A DNA stretch of 64,000 bases, from positions 342,485,870 to 342,549,869 of the forward strand of contig NC_081412.1 in the NCBI RefSeq assembly GCF_030272615.1. The letters are read 5' to 3'. Source of the DNA: Cryptomeria japonica (Eukaryota; Streptophyta; Pinopsida; Cupressales; Cupressaceae). This document shows positions 21,781 to 34,133 of the stretch, piece after piece. The notes beneath the pieces were generated by a model. That model did not search any database. It had not been told where the DNA came from and saw only the letters and a program-made list of their open reading frames with translations. A program made the position numbers and the translations under genes. Within the stretch, counting starts at the first letter, position 1. Every line of letters starts with the position of its first letter.

Positions 21781-22402
21781 CAAAAATCACGAAAAACCCA
21801 AAATAAGAACTTGAATCTCCAAAATGAAATCTTTAGCGTGAAAAATTGCAGATGAGGCATAAATTGTCGTGTGCAGAAAGACAGACCCATTGGAAAAATA
21901 AGCGAAAAAACCCGTCGAAACACAGATGCGCGGTTAAAAATCGCGGATGTTAATGGGTATGGGTAGCCAGAGATAAAAAGGTCATGCCAAAAACATGAAC
22001 TTGTGTTGGAAGGAAAGAAACCGACACTGCAATCAGAAGAACCCATGAATGCCCAGAAAAAAAAAACTTCCGCACAACTTGCTGCCCACAAAATCGGAAA
22101 AAAAAACATAAACCCTTCTTTAGAAATTTGCAAAGGAAAAAAAACGCGGCCACAAACTCGTGATTTTCCAAAACCGCTTGCAAATAAGCCCCAATCCATG
22201 AATCACAAAATCCACCTAGAAAATTTTAAGAAGAAAACCCTATTCCATTTTTCTGAATTTTTTTTTCGAAAATTCATGCAAAAAATCCCACGAACTGAAA
22301 ATAGCAATTAGAACCTAATTTTTTTTTTTTCTGAAATTATTTCTAGGTAGCACCTCCACAAATTTTATTAAAAAGTTCGTCAAACTTTAAAAAATCCCAT
22401 CG

Positions 22403-22418
22403 ACCCATTCTGATACCA
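22403..22418 (-). promoter_or_regulatory. Element K primer-binding site
   Basis: TGGTATCAGAATGGG on the minus strand, next to the 5' LTR; initiator-Met type in the first ten bases. Confidence 0.8.
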
Positions 22419-22758
22419 TGAAAAATAATTGAATGATTGGATAAATTAATTATGAATATACATCCGTATATAGAGGAATTACAAGATGGTGCTCTAAAAC
22501 GAATGAACCGTTAAACTAAAACTTCAACATAAAGCTAAAACGCTTAAAACATTAAAAAAAGTTAAAAAGCTAAACACTAAAAAGCAAACTATGCGTTCCT
22601 ATAAAAGAAGCAATAGTTGCACTTAAAAGACTAAACAAACTAAAAAGCTAAATAAATCGACAACTAAGAAGACAAACTAGAAAGCTAAATGACTAGTAAA
22701 TGACCATTAATAGAACAACTAAAAAAGTAATTGACTAAAAGAATTAATTATTCTAATA
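22419..22758 (-). repeat. Element K 5' LTR
   Basis: 340 bp, starts tgaaaaataattgaatg and ends ttctaata on the plus strand. Its A/T-rich body has many aaagctaaa phrases. Confidence 0.85.
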
Positions 22759-22763
22759 AGGCT

Positions 22764-23357
22764 CTAAAAAATGATTTTCTAATTTCAAATTTCTATCATG
22801 TTTTTTGGAATGACTTTGTAAAGCTTTGAGTTTTTTAAATAAATAAAAATGTTTCCACGTCTTATTAATATTTTTATTAGAAATTTTTATGTTTGGTTTC
22901 GAAGGCATTCAATTGTGATTTTCTACTTGCATTTTGGCATGATTATATAAAGCTCTCATATTTCTATAAGTTAAGATAACAATAAAAGTTTATATTAGGG
23001 AGTTGCAAAAGTTTATAGCAATGTCTTTATTTTGAGAAAAATAATGCCAATATACTTCTCAGATGAAATCTTCCCACTCAGTCAGAGAAAGCTACAACTT
23101 TTTTGTGAGTTGGCTTTGATGGTGGAGAGTGTATTGTCTTAAGTTTTACATCATGACATTAATAGACAAAATATAGGCCAATAACTTTTTGCATTACAAT
23201 TGCAACATATACATGTCACAATTTGTACTCAATACATGATTGTGTTGAAATTGAATATCATAACTAAAGCACAATATGACGCTACCAAGTGTGTGACATC
23301 ACAAGGTCTACAAATACCAAATAAAATCACATAAGAAAAAGACTTACAATGATTGAG
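22764..23357. other. Non-coding AT-rich sequence
   Basis: No gene seen. Two diverged copies of a phrase of about 140 bp (around ttctatcatgttttttgga and ttttctacttgcattttggc) follow each other. Confidence 0.4.
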
Positions 23358-25051
23358 AGACACATCACTTGGACAATTGAGTTGGTAGAGGCTTCTTTGA
23401 CATGATGATAGGTTACAAGATAGTGTACATCGTCTCAACCTTCAACCAAACAAGATGACCATACATCCACAATGATGTGGAAATGATACCCCAATCATAG
23501 GCTTGCTCACTCAAGGAGTATGATTACAAGATCTAAGGCCTCACTCAGTCATACAAAATACTAGTTATTCTCACACAAAGATGCTACGAAATTATATAAA
23601 AAATAAGAACATGATATAATGATGAATTTCATCATATTTCAGTAACACAATTCAATGCTTAACTCAACTATAATAATCATTCTTTGTAATTAAGGTTGGA
23701 CTAAATTATTCAAAGCATGTGAACAAGATTATCAAACATGCTACAATAATATCAATTTGATTAGAACTTTTAGGAAATTGAGGTTTAGTAAGCACCAACC
23801 ATACTAATAAATTTCAAATAACAATCATAATACATAAAAGAAAATATTACTTTACATGCTTTCCAAAAATCATAATTATGAGACAAACACATCGCATGGG
23901 CAATTGAGAAGGTATAGACTTTTCTAATATGATAGTTGGTTATAAGATAGTAGTACATCATCTCAACCCTCAACCAAACAAGAAAACCACACATCCATCA
24001 TGATATAGAAATAACATCCCAGCCATAGGCTTTCTCACTCAAGGAGGATGATTGGGAGATCGAAGACCTCACCTAGTCATACAAGAGATAAATCATTCTC
24101 ACACAAAGACGTGACTTTTGACACGAGGAATAACTAACAAAGTGCAAGCTATCATTAGACTAAGATGACATTCATTCATGGTAGATCCCAATGAACAACC
24201 TTATAAAATGTTTTTGAAAAAAGTTTGGAAGTGTCTGTTGTCTTTGGATTTCCCATGTTGGGTCCAAATCATCACTATTACAAGAGGAAATCTCTTAGGA
24301 GATTCGAGAATCATCCTTGGCTATCTCAAAATTGCCTCTATGCTATGATAAGTGATTTGAAGTGGGACACATACTCTTTTGGCCCACTAGAGTTTTCTTC
24401 AGCTCCAAACTTGATTACGAGCATATGAAATGAATTCATTAAGATTCCAACACCTTAATTGCCCCATGAAACCAAGGTTTAAACAATCAACACACTTACC
24501 AAGGAAAAATGTCCAAACCCCATGTATTGTTGAGCAATGCAAGCCAAATGTTAAGGACACCAAATTACCTATACTTACACACCCAAAGTGTTGTGTGAAA
24601 ACAACTCCCAGCCATGGGATATGACATCCATAACCATCCAAACCAATTCTCAAAATCCAAAAAATACATATTTTAGAAAGCAATTATTTTTTCATTTCTA
24701 CACATGGCTAACAGGCATACTTTAACATGTTACTAAAAACACAATTTAGGGGCTATCTTTCCATGCAACATAAGTAAGCAAGAATATGATATAATGAAAA
24801 ATCTTATTATGTTTCAATAACACAATTCAATGCTTAATTCAACCATATTCATTCTTTCCAATTAAGGACAAAGTCAACTATTCAAAGCACATGAACAAGA
24901 CTAGCAAACATGCTATAATAATATATCAATTTAATTAGAACTTAAAGAGGATAAGGGTTGGGTGACCACCAATTATACTTATGAATTTCAAATAACAATT
25001 AGAACACATCCATCCAATAAAATATTACTTTTACATGTTTTCCAAACATTG
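23358..25051. repeat. Diverged long repeats, order A1-B1-A2-spacer-B2
   Basis: Block A (about 230 bp) occurs at 23358-23585 and 23884-24114. Block B (about 270 bp) occurs at 23604-23872 and 24777-25051. Copies share long phrases such as aaccaaacaag, tctcactcaagga and aacacaattcaatgctta but differ at many sites. The 660-bp stretch 24115-24776 interrupts the second pair. No coding potential. Probably part of an uncharacterised element or an old satellite-like duplication. Confidence 0.8.
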
Positions 25052-26597
25052 TGAATAGTAAGTAACATTTACAATTTTCAAATGGCATTGTTGTTTACAT
25101 AACCATTTCTATCAAAATAAAAAAACACAATAAATATTATAATGACAAGCATAGACATAGTGAATACGAAGGTGGGTGTATTTCAAGGTCAAATACATGA
25201 TTGCAACTTTTACTTATATACAAGGTATAAATACAAACTAATCAAAATGCTAAACTAAGAACTCTTTACTTCAAGAGATTTGCACAAAGAGGAACATCTC
25301 TCAAGTACTCTAGGATGATATTTTGTGTTGAGCATTTGTGCTTGTGGCTAGGGGTGAATATAGTGGAGCAACAAATCTAGTAGTCAACAGTCATTCATAA
25401 TTAATAGTAGTTGTTAGTAGGACATGGGACTTATCACAATGCTTGCGAATTGATTGACAATGTCTTCGTCATTGATGTTCATCAGTAGGCCATGTGGTTC
25501 AGCCAAGCTTTTCTTTGGCCAATGATACCTTGATCTCAAAGCCTTTGGAGTATCTTTCTCACAAGTGCCTTGATGTGGGTTTTGTTGGATAATAGAGGAT
25601 GTTACGTAGCACCCTACCATATTACCATTACCAAGAAAAATAGATTCCTATGCCACTCTAGGAAACACTTTTTCTTTGCAGAGAGAAGATCATGGATACA
25701 CTGCATGCAAGAGCATCTCATACACAAATACGGATCTCAAGTGAGACACCACAAATAATCTACACAAGGTTGCACATGGTTTTCACATGTCATTCAATGC
25801 ACAATCACACTATGGATAACTGATCAATTATGGTTCAATGCACAACCATAATTTCAATACATAATCCATTAACTATTTAATACCCAATTCACATCCTAGA
25901 TTTACACAACCTAGTAAAGTAAGAAAATAAAATAGTGTAAAATGATTTGACAATATTTTAAATTCAATCACATTAACCTTGACTATCCACTAGCACTACT
26001 CATTCCATTAAGGGAAGACTGGAGACCAATCCAAAAACAATATTACCACTATGAAAGGAATAATAAATGAAATAAGGAAAATGCTAATCCAAGAGAATTT
26101 TTTTGAAGGCAATGATTACCATTAAGATGAAAATCTAGAAATCCAAGAGAATGTACACCGAATATCTAAGAGGAGACACACGATTTTATAAGGGGAAAGG
26201 ACAAAGAGAAAAAATCCAATATTATAATGGCATAAAGCCTAAGAATGATGCAATGGGAGAAAGAGAGAGACATATCAAGCATTGAATACTTCATAAGAAG
26301 AATGAGAGAAGCACCTCAAATAAATTGAGGTTAGAAAAGAGTTGCATAAGTAACTCCCAAGTCTATGCATGCCACCTTTCATCCTATGTGTGTGCAAGAT
26401 GTCAAGATCCTCATATGGGTGAATCTACACCTAAGCTTTAATATTCCATAAAATAGGAATAATAAAAATGAGTCACTCTCACACGTGTGAGAATACTCAA
26501 ATAAGACAAAATAATTGTAGGGATTTCTTTGGAATATTCCTACAAGTAAGTAAATAAAATAAATGACCTTTAACCAAGTAAATATTAATTACTAACA
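25052..26597 (-). repeat. Probable 3' LTR of copia F and flank
   Basis: On the minus strand TGTTAGTAATTAATA starts at 26597, directly after a purine run (aaggggggg type) that ends the copia F internal region, so this is the start of its 3' LTR. It contains a small palindrome near 26490 (tctcacacgtgtgaga). The far end of the LTR and the start of flanking DNA were not found. No ORF of note. Confidence 0.5.
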
Positions 26598-26606
26598 CCC
26601 CCCTTA

Positions 26607-28199
26607 TGTTGAAAACTAGAGTTGTCATGCTTTGTTGTCATTGATGTCAATGTGTCTTGTGTTGTCATTGATGTCAACCTATCCTATATTGTTGTTTTGT
26701 CTTGTGAAGATGTTGAATATGGATGGTGTAGTGGAAGTTCCAATATGCAGGAAAGAGTATTTATGTGTTCCAAGGGTAGTACGATAGAACTTTCAATATA
26801 CAAGAAACAATATTTAATGTCCTAGTGAAAGAATTCCTTGCATTCCTCTGATAGTGAATATTATGTGCTATGGATTTGAATATAATGTCCACGTGTCTAT
26901 GTATATTGTACTATCAGATTTGCAGGTATTCTACTGCTTAGTTGGTAGAGTTGATTGGTGTTGCTTCTGACAGTAAAGCAATTTGTCAGAATAGGTCTAG
27001 AGAATGCCCGGTGGCTTCCAAATATGTGGATTCATGTGCTACAGTTTGGAGGTTTTGTTCATATGGTCTGTGTAGTGTTACAGTTTAGTATTTAGGTGAC
27101 AATTTGATTGGCAAATGAAGTTATGATATTCTAAGTTCTTTTTTGTTTGCTAGTCTGGTTTTCGACTAACTGTGATATTTTATCCTACTTGGATCATATT
27201 CTTTTGGTCTGGGTTTTCTTTGGAGGATGAGTATGGTTAATGTTTTGGGTCTCACTATGGTGTGTGTAGATCCACATTTTGCATTTTGCTTTGGAGACTG
27301 GTTCTTGGGCTGACTAGCTAATGTGCTTTAATGCTTATCTACACGTTCCATGTGTTGACAACCTTCGAGGATGTGTTAGCATGTGCGGTCCATTGGAATC
27401 ATTTGTAAATGATGTATTAAGATGTCTTTGGGTCCTCTGTATCCCTTGGAGTGGATCAGAATAAATATTTTATGTTCGAGTGGCCAAAATTATGTAATAC
27501 TATTTATTCTATCTGTGGCTGACCTAGTTAAGGTTTTTGTTGATTGTATTTTATATAAAGGAGTGTGGATTTATGAATGAGTGTGTGAGATATGAGTGAA
27601 TTGATGTGAAGTGTGTGCGGGTGATTTGGAAGTAGTTTCAGTATTGGAGATGTGCGAAAGACTATTGTGAAGAGCTTTAGTGATGATATCTTAAGTGTGA
27701 GAGTATTCAAATATTGTGTTTGAAGTCAAATGAGTTTACCATGATATTGATCGCTTAACACCTTGGTTCAAGGAAAATTTCATGATTAGGAGATCTTGTT
27801 CAATTCAATTAAGCTATTCCTTTCTTTGCTAAAAGATAGTGAGTCTCTTGACAACTTTCTATATCTTGCTTTGAAACAATGTGTTTCAACTTTGCAAGTC
27901 ATTTATATCTTGCCCCAAGGTTGTGTGCCTTAGTTTTGCAAGTTCTCTTAGGAGTAGTGAGTTCTAGAGGCAACATTCTAATAGATTTTATTTATAGCAT
28001 GAGTATGATTCTCACGGTTTTTCCCTACTTGGAGTTTCCATGTAAATCCCGTGTACATATGTTTGTTGTGCTTTATGCTTTCATGATTCATTTTTGCTGT
28101 AATAAATTGCTTATGGTTTAAAGTTTGAAGATAAAAAACTAAGTACTTTTGAGGTTCAAATTGATTCGCCCCCCTCTCAGTCTTGTGGTGTGTTCAACA
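26607..28199 (+). repeat. Solo LTR H
   Basis: 1593 bp with matching ends TGTTGAA...TTCAACA, a TATATAAA near 27550 in plus sense, and a GATTCGCCCCCCTCTCAG motif about 45 bp before its end. Flanks are cctta (26602-26606) and tctta (28200-28204), a target duplication with one C/T change. No internal genes are attached, so it is a solo LTR, inserted in the polypurine tract of copia F. Confidence 0.7.
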
Positions 28200-28204
28200 T
28201 CTTA

Positions 28205-29150
28205 AGATTTACTTGGGAAGTTTACATCAAACCTTTCAATGGGTGTAAGCCTAGATTATTACAAAGATGGAGAAATTTATCTTTACAATGTGGTTTGGTA
28301 AGAATATCTACAACTTGATCTTCTCCTTTACAATAAAAAGAGAAAATTGCTTGTCTTCAAATTGCTTCTAATAAAGTGATGTTGAAGATAAATGCGCTTG
28401 GTCCTTGAATGAAAGATTAAATTCTTTGCCAATGCAATAACACTTTGATTATCACAATATAAAGGTGTAGGAGCCTCTCGAGGTAGACCCAAGTCTTCAA
28501 GTAATCTTCTTAACCATAGTAATTGTTTATGGTAAAACCTTTATATTCAACTTTTGTAGAGACAAGAGAAATAGATGTTATTTTCTTACTATTCCATGAG
28601 ATTGCACCTTATCCAACAAAGAAACAATAGCTGCAAGTGGATCTTCCATCATTGGGATCACCTCTCAAATCTGAATTAGTATAACCCTTTAAATTAAACT
28701 CACAATTTGCATCATAAAAGAGACCAACATTAAGAGTACCTTTAACATATCTTATAATTTTCTTTGCATCTTTTAAATGAGTTTATTGTGGTTTAAACAT
28801 GTATCTAGAAACTAAAGCAACACTATATGAAATATCAAGTCTAGTAAGAGTTAAGTAATTTAAACAAGCTACTAATTGCCTATATAAAGTAGGATCGACA
28901 AAATAAGTTTCCATTTCAACCTTAAATTTAGCTCCTAATTCACAGGGAGTAGAAACACAATTAGCATCATTCATTTTTAATTTATTTACTTAAGAGATCT
29001 TGATCATATTTTCTTTGAGAAAGGAAAATACCTTTAAGATTTTACCAAATTTGTATACTCAATAAATAATGTATAAGCCTAAGCCATTCATTTGAAATTG
29101 TTTATTGTGTAGAGACTTAACATCACAAATCAAATTGCTAGTGAAGACAC
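28205..29150 (-). pseudogene. Copia F RT end and RNase H
   Basis: Minus-strand copia 3' coding end. The only long open part is 28974-28783 (CVSTPCELGAKF, DPTLYRQLVACLNYLTLTRLD). Downstream, RNase H motifs remain in broken frames (GYTNSDLRGD, then KGEDQVVDILTKP), ending near 28230. Upstream, RT sense (LHNKQFQMNGLG) can be followed to about 29150, where gypsy G2 begins. The rest of this element would lie beyond the right edge of the window. Confidence 0.8.
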
Positions 29151-29266
29151 CTAAAAGTTGCACAACAAATTAAGTAAATTTTATTCATTTAATTATCCCT
29201 ATTTCTTCTGTTTTGCCCATTAATCGAATTAAAGATTCGATTAATATTTCACTTTTTCTATCTAAG

Positions 29267-29440
29267 CCATTTAATTAAATTCACATTTAATTAAAATCCT
29301 CCTTCTATCCATTTTTAATTAAATTCACATTTAATTAAAATCCCCATTCTAGCCATTTTTAATTAAATTCACATTTAATTAAAATTCCCATTCTATCCAT
29401 TTTTAAATTAAATTTACATTTAATTAAAACCACCCACTTG
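29267..29440. repeat. About 44-bp tandem repeat, four copies
   Basis: Units start at 29267, 29309, 29353 and 29397. Each contains taattaaattcacatttaat, itself nearly palindromic, followed by a C-rich link. Confidence 0.9.
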
Positions 29441-29791
29441 CAAAATTAAAAATCACATTTAAATAAATCAATATTTATTTAAATCTATCAAATGCAAGTT
29501 GCAACCGAAATTAAAATAAATTAATTTATTTTAATTAAATTCTTTTTCCCCCACCCACTTGCAAAATCCTACATCTCCCACTTGCCTCCTAAACCTCTTC
29601 TAGAGCCTTCTAGATTCTTCTAAACCTTTTTAATTAGCCTAATCAACCTCTAATCATGTCATTTCCCTAAGTTTGAGGAGGTCACTTCTCAAATTTGGAG
29701 GAAAGTCTTCTAAAAGCAATAAAGGCTTTATCCATTCAACAAGCTAACTTGTTGAGTTCTCCCAAATTTGGAAGGACTCTTACAAATTTGT

Positions 29792-31066
29792 TGTTAGTCC
29801 CAACTGGTGCTGAGAGGGGAGGGGTGAATCAACACTTTACCGGTTTTACACAATTAAAATTTTTAACTTAAGTTTTCACTAACTCAACATTCATCAATAT
29901 AAATAACTACCGTAGTAGAATACACATGCATGAAAAGATACACAGTGACACCAAGATTTATCTCGTGGAAACCCAAATGGGAGAAAACCACAGTGTGAGT
30001 AGGAACTCACAAAAATTGTACTCTTTTGGAGTATGCCTGGTGAGGAGCCATCGCTGTTAGGAGATTACAAGGACACTATTAGGTGCCACCCAGTTAAGGG
30101 ATTTTGATTCAGGCCTGTTAGAGCCTTATCCCTGTTAAAGGTAGCCTTGTTAAAGGTCTTAAGATCATCAATTAAGATGACACCCAGTTAAGGGATTTTT
30201 ACAATGGGAACTGTTAAAGTCCACCCTATTAAGAGATTTTAATTGCAATGGTTAGAAAGCAATATAAAGATGATCTGCTGAAGTGGCTACTGATAGCTTG
30301 ATCAGATCACACTGAAACTCATGCTCTATCTGCATCGGTTGTGTCTGCTCTGCACAACACCGGTTTCCTGAATATACCTTCGACTCTGCACTTTTTCGGT
30401 CTTCTAATCCTCGACTCTACACTCTGCCGATCCTCTGACCTTCGGCTCTACACTATGCCGGTCCTCTGACCTTCGTCTCTGCACTATGCTCTGCTCCCCC
30501 TGTGTTCATACTTTCTCACAATACTTTTCACATAAAAAACAACCTCATCAAAAATGAATTATGTGAATTTATTACCCTTTCAATTTGTCGCCAACTTTCC
30601 CTCCAAAACATCCTATTCAAAATTATGTTACCATGCCATAAATTACTCTCCAGAAATCATTCCTGAAATCTCTGTCAAAACAATCGTTCATGCCGATAAG
30701 ACCGCCGGTTAACTGGAGAAGACTGCCAGTTTATCTGGATGTTAACTGAACATTACCAGTCTGTTGGTTACAGACTATATCGGTGTACCGATCAAAATCT
30801 ACCTAGCCGACTACCTTCTGTATACCGATTTGTTCATTGCTTAACCGATTGACCTCTGCTGTGCCTGTCTACTCACTACTTGTCGGTTGATCTCGTGTAT
30901 GCTGGTCTACTTCCTGCTTACCCTATCTACACACTTCTTAACCGGTTAACCTCTGTATACCGGTCAACTTACTGCTGATAGACTGTGAAAATTTGGGAGA
31001 TGATGTTGCCAACAATGACAACCATATCATTCACTGGTCATACAAAAATGCACTAGAATGCCAACA
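29792..31066 (-). repeat. Solo LTR E in the G2 LTR
   Basis: 1275 bp, TGTTAGTCCC...GCCAACA on the plus strand, flanked by tttgt at 29787-29791 and 31067-31071. Near the left end is CTGAGAGGGGAGGGGTGAATCA, the reverse of the U5-end motif seen in LTRs C and H, so its sense strand is minus. No internal coding region remains. Confidence 0.85.
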
Positions 31067-31461
31067 TTTGTCCCCAAAGTCTTCTTAACCATTAATGGTT
31101 ACCTCAACCTTCCCACATGGGTAGAGACTTTCTCTCTAACTTAACCCTTATCTAACCCAAGAGTCTCATCAAGAACTTATGGCTTTGACCCTAGTTATCC
31201 TATTAACCCTTGCACAAGAGTTTACCCCTTGGGTAAAGACTTTATCCATTGGTTATCCACTAACCTAACCATAACCTTACCTCCTAAAGTAACCTCCATG
31301 TCTCCTCAGGCATTTAATGCCTCATACATCTCCTCTCAAACCCTCTCAAGGTGATATTTGTCAACTTGGGATTGGATTGAATCCTCACATGGATTGATAA
31401 CTTTCAATCCTAGCCCTTGTTGAGCTTATTCAATCTCAACCCTCCATTGCCCTATTTTCCC

Positions 31462-31469
31462 TATAAATA
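31462..31469 (+). promoter_or_regulatory. TATA box of G2 5' LTR
   Basis: TATAAATA in the context ccctataaatagagc, about 540 bp before the LTR end; the best core-promoter match in this LTR. Confidence 0.65.
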
Positions 31470-32010
31470 GAGCTCTCATTCCTCATTCTCCATATATTGT
31501 CTTTTGTGCATCTAATTTATAGACTCATTTCATCAAGCATTGTTAGCCTTTCTTTGATAATAGCATTTTAGATCATTTAGTAACATCATAGCTCAGATTT
31601 ATCATGTTAGTAATATCATGTTAGCTTCATTTCCATATTAGCTTAATATCATCTTAACATCATTTTCATGTTAGTTTAGCTTCATATCAATATCTTGCAT
31701 CATATCATCATCTAGTTTCATATCTAAGTCTTTTACTAGGATCTTAGTTGCATCCATTTTGATCCTAACATCATTCAAATATCGTTCTCTAGGTTGTCAT
31801 CCAAGAGATCAAGTTCTCTTCCAAGTGAGGGCCACCTTGAATCTTGAGGATCTTTAGAGATAGAGGAGCACAAAACGATTTTAAAGAGTTTTGAGTCATC
31901 AACTTGCTTTGCTTTGTTTTGATTTCTAACTCTAATGCAATGTTTTATGTGTATGTTTGAAGTGTTCTTCTCTATTCCAGGCTGATACCACATTTTCTAG
32001 CATACATTAA

Positions 32011-32029
32011 TTGACGCCCATCGTGGGGC
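32011..32029 (+). promoter_or_regulatory. G2 primer-binding site
   Basis: ttgacgcccatcgtggggc, four bases after the LTR end. It resembles the TGGCGCCCACCGTGGGGC sites of plant gypsy elements with a few changes. Confidence 0.65.
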
Positions 32030-32094
32030 TCAAACCCCATTTTTAGGCATTTCTAATTTTTTTTCTGCAAAATTCATGCCTACAGTTTTCAAAC

Positions 32095-32310
32095 ATAGAA
32101 TAGCACATATGACAGATCTTCTCGCACATTTGACTCCTCTTCTTGCACATTTGACTCCTCTGCTTGCACATTTGACTCTTCTTCTTGCGCATTGGACTCT
32201 TCTTATTGCACATATAACTGTTTTTCTTGCGCATACAACTATTTTTGTTGTGCATTTGACTGTTTTTGTTGTGCATACAACAGTTCTTTTGGTGCATATG
32301 ATCTCTGTTT
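32095..32310 (+). repeat. 21-bp tandem repeat in G2 leader
   Basis: About ten units close to cttgcacatttgactcctct, decaying toward the right. Since 21 is a multiple of three, all frames stay open: plus-strand 32076-32393 reads as a seven-residue repeat (LLAHLTP), and minus-strand frames read CARRGVK-like repeats. I regard these ORFs as by-products. Confidence 0.92.
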
Positions 32311-32469
32311 TTGTGCACATAAAACATAGGATGAAAAGTGTAATCCAGTGTAAAAATAAAAAAAGGCTTGTGGAAGCCCACCTGAGATTTTGATTTTGCT
32401 AACTTCCTTTCTTGAAGGTTTTCCTAATAGTTTCTTGCAGATTTGGAGTTAGAATAGATTTTGTTTTTC

Positions 32470-32760
32470 TTTTTACTTCCTTTCAAAGTTGGCTTAAAAA
32501 TAATTCATTTTTCTGTTGGTTTAAAAGAATCTCATCGTTATTTTGGGCTTAAAAATCAAACTCATTTTCATTTGGGCTCTAAAAAGAATCACATTTGCAA
32601 GGTAAAAAGAACAACAAATCAAACATTTACTTTCTTTCAAGTTAGGATTCACACCTCAAATTTGGGCTGTAAAAAGAACAACAAATCAAACCTTTACTTT
32701 CTTACAAGCTAGGGCAAACACTTCAGATTTGGGCTTAAAAAGAACCAACAAATTTTCAAT
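32470..32760. repeat. Imperfect repeats of about 70-80 bp in G2 leader
   Basis: The phrase tttgggct plus taaaaagaac and acaaatcaaac recurs three to four times with changes. Confidence 0.75.
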
Positions 32761-34133
32761 TTCTTGCAAAGGATTAAAAACAACAATCAACTTTATTATT
32801 ACAAGTTAAAAAGAACAAGCCACAAATTTTCAATTCGCCAAGCGATTTTCATTTCAAGTAAACGTGCTTTACTTTATGTTGACCAGGATTTCAATTTCCT
32901 AGTTAGACAACAAATTGCTTTGTGGGATAAAAAGAACACCATGCTTGTTGGAGAAACATCTCCAAATAGGACTTAACCAACAATTGCTTTGAAAGGGTTA
33001 AAAAAAACTTTGATTTGCTTTGTCTTAAGTGGTAGGTATATGCTCTACCCTTAATTGGGTGATCAAAAAGCCAAACCCACTTTTTCATTGCTTTATTTAC
33101 TTTCAAGCATTAAATCCTTTAGAGGGCCTGCCTTCTCGAAGCCTCGAAAGGGCTAGTGTGAAGGGTACGACCCAAGTGGGTAACAACTTTATCGCTAATT
33201 TTAGAAACCCACTATAATAAAATGTGGAGGTTGATGAAAATCCCCTCCAACGAAAGTGTGTATTTGATAGCCTTCCCCTAGTATCTTTGTGATGCGAAAA
33301 GCCTTTGTTCTAAAGGTTGGGAGGCCTCTTAATTGAGTTTATCATTTACCGCACCGAACAAAATCCTTACTACGAACCTTAGCATTAGAAGCTTTGAACC
33401 GAGTTAGTTGCCATACATTGACAAATTCATAGTGCATGGGTGGGAAAGAATCCGCCCCCAAGATTACTCACCATATATCTCCCAAGATAACTACCCAACT
33501 GTGAAGCAATTCAATTTGGGTTAATTTCTGGCCAAAAGCAAAAAAACGAGCACCCTCTAGGGGTGACAAGGTTGTTTGAGCTGATGGAATATCGAGACTA
33601 GTGTACTATGATATTGTCAATGACCTTTGAATAAAGAGTCTATTTGATGTGTCTTTTGTTGTAAATCAAACCGATGATAACATCGGGGATTTGAAAACAT
33701 TCTCACAAAAACATACACTCAATGTTGAGCATAGGGATGGCCATTGTTTTCATGTGTGCTATGTCTTCTTGTCATGAATGTTAAAACATCTTGCAAGTTA
33801 CAAATCAACTAATACAATAATCAGTTCAAAACAAAGAGCAAAGAGCAACCTTAGTGAGAAGATAATTTCCAAATCCAACTAAGCACCTTTAGAAAAAGGT
33901 ATCAGATCTTCAACTATCTTAGGATAAGATTTCATCCAACAAGTCTTATGAAAACAATACCTAGTTAGGTTCTCAAGTTGTCAAATTAAGTTTCTACATC
34001 GTGAAACTTGACTCATATCATTTGACACACTGTCGTAGAAGACAATCAAACTAAACTTCTAGTTGACAAGTAAATTTGAGTATCCAAACAAAGTATACAT
34101 ATCCAACATCAACATCAATATTGATCATTTTGT
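32760..34133 (+). other. G2 untranslated leader
   Basis: No coding sense. Contains a conserved-looking stretch (33110-33500) with gcctcgaaagggctagtgtg and cccactataataaaatgtgg that reads like leader sequence. Leads to the gag ATG at 34134. Confidence 0.55.

Larger units (their letters stand above)
20851..22758 (-). mobile_element. Small non-coding LTR element K (LARD/TRIM-like)
   Basis: A 1.9-kb element in minus orientation flanked by aggct (20846-20850 and 22759-22763). The 5' LTR is 22419-22758. A primer site, TGGTATCAGAATGGG, touches it. The 3' LTR is reduced to 20851-20888, which equals the two ends of the full LTR joined at a shared taattga; about 300 bp between are lost. A purine run (aagagaaga) precedes the 3' LTR. 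The internal 1.5 kb encodes nothing recognisable. LTR ends on the element strand are TA...CA rather than TG...CA. Confidence 0.85.
29150..32006 (+). repeat. G2 5' LTR (interrupted by solo LTR E)
   Basis: Ends in ...tagcataca at 32006, four bases before a primer site. Without the 1275-bp solo LTR it is about 1.6 kb. It has a tandem 44-bp repeat near its start and a clear TATA box at 31462. The left edge is set by where copia F homology ends and is uncertain by some tens of bases. Confidence 0.65.

Noticed and set aside
21675-22311. Phe-rich minus-strand ORF of 174 aa and Lys-rich plus-strand ORF
   Set aside because: Low-complexity A/T-rich interior of non-coding element K.
24399-24683. 94-aa minus-strand ORF with Cys and Trp
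   Set aside because: No similarity I can recognise, no codon bias, and it sits in repeat-derived non-coding DNA.
32030-32393. Cys/Arg-repeat and LLAHLTP-repeat ORFs on both strands
   Set aside because: The 21-bp repeat keeps all frames open; no start context or domain supports a gene.
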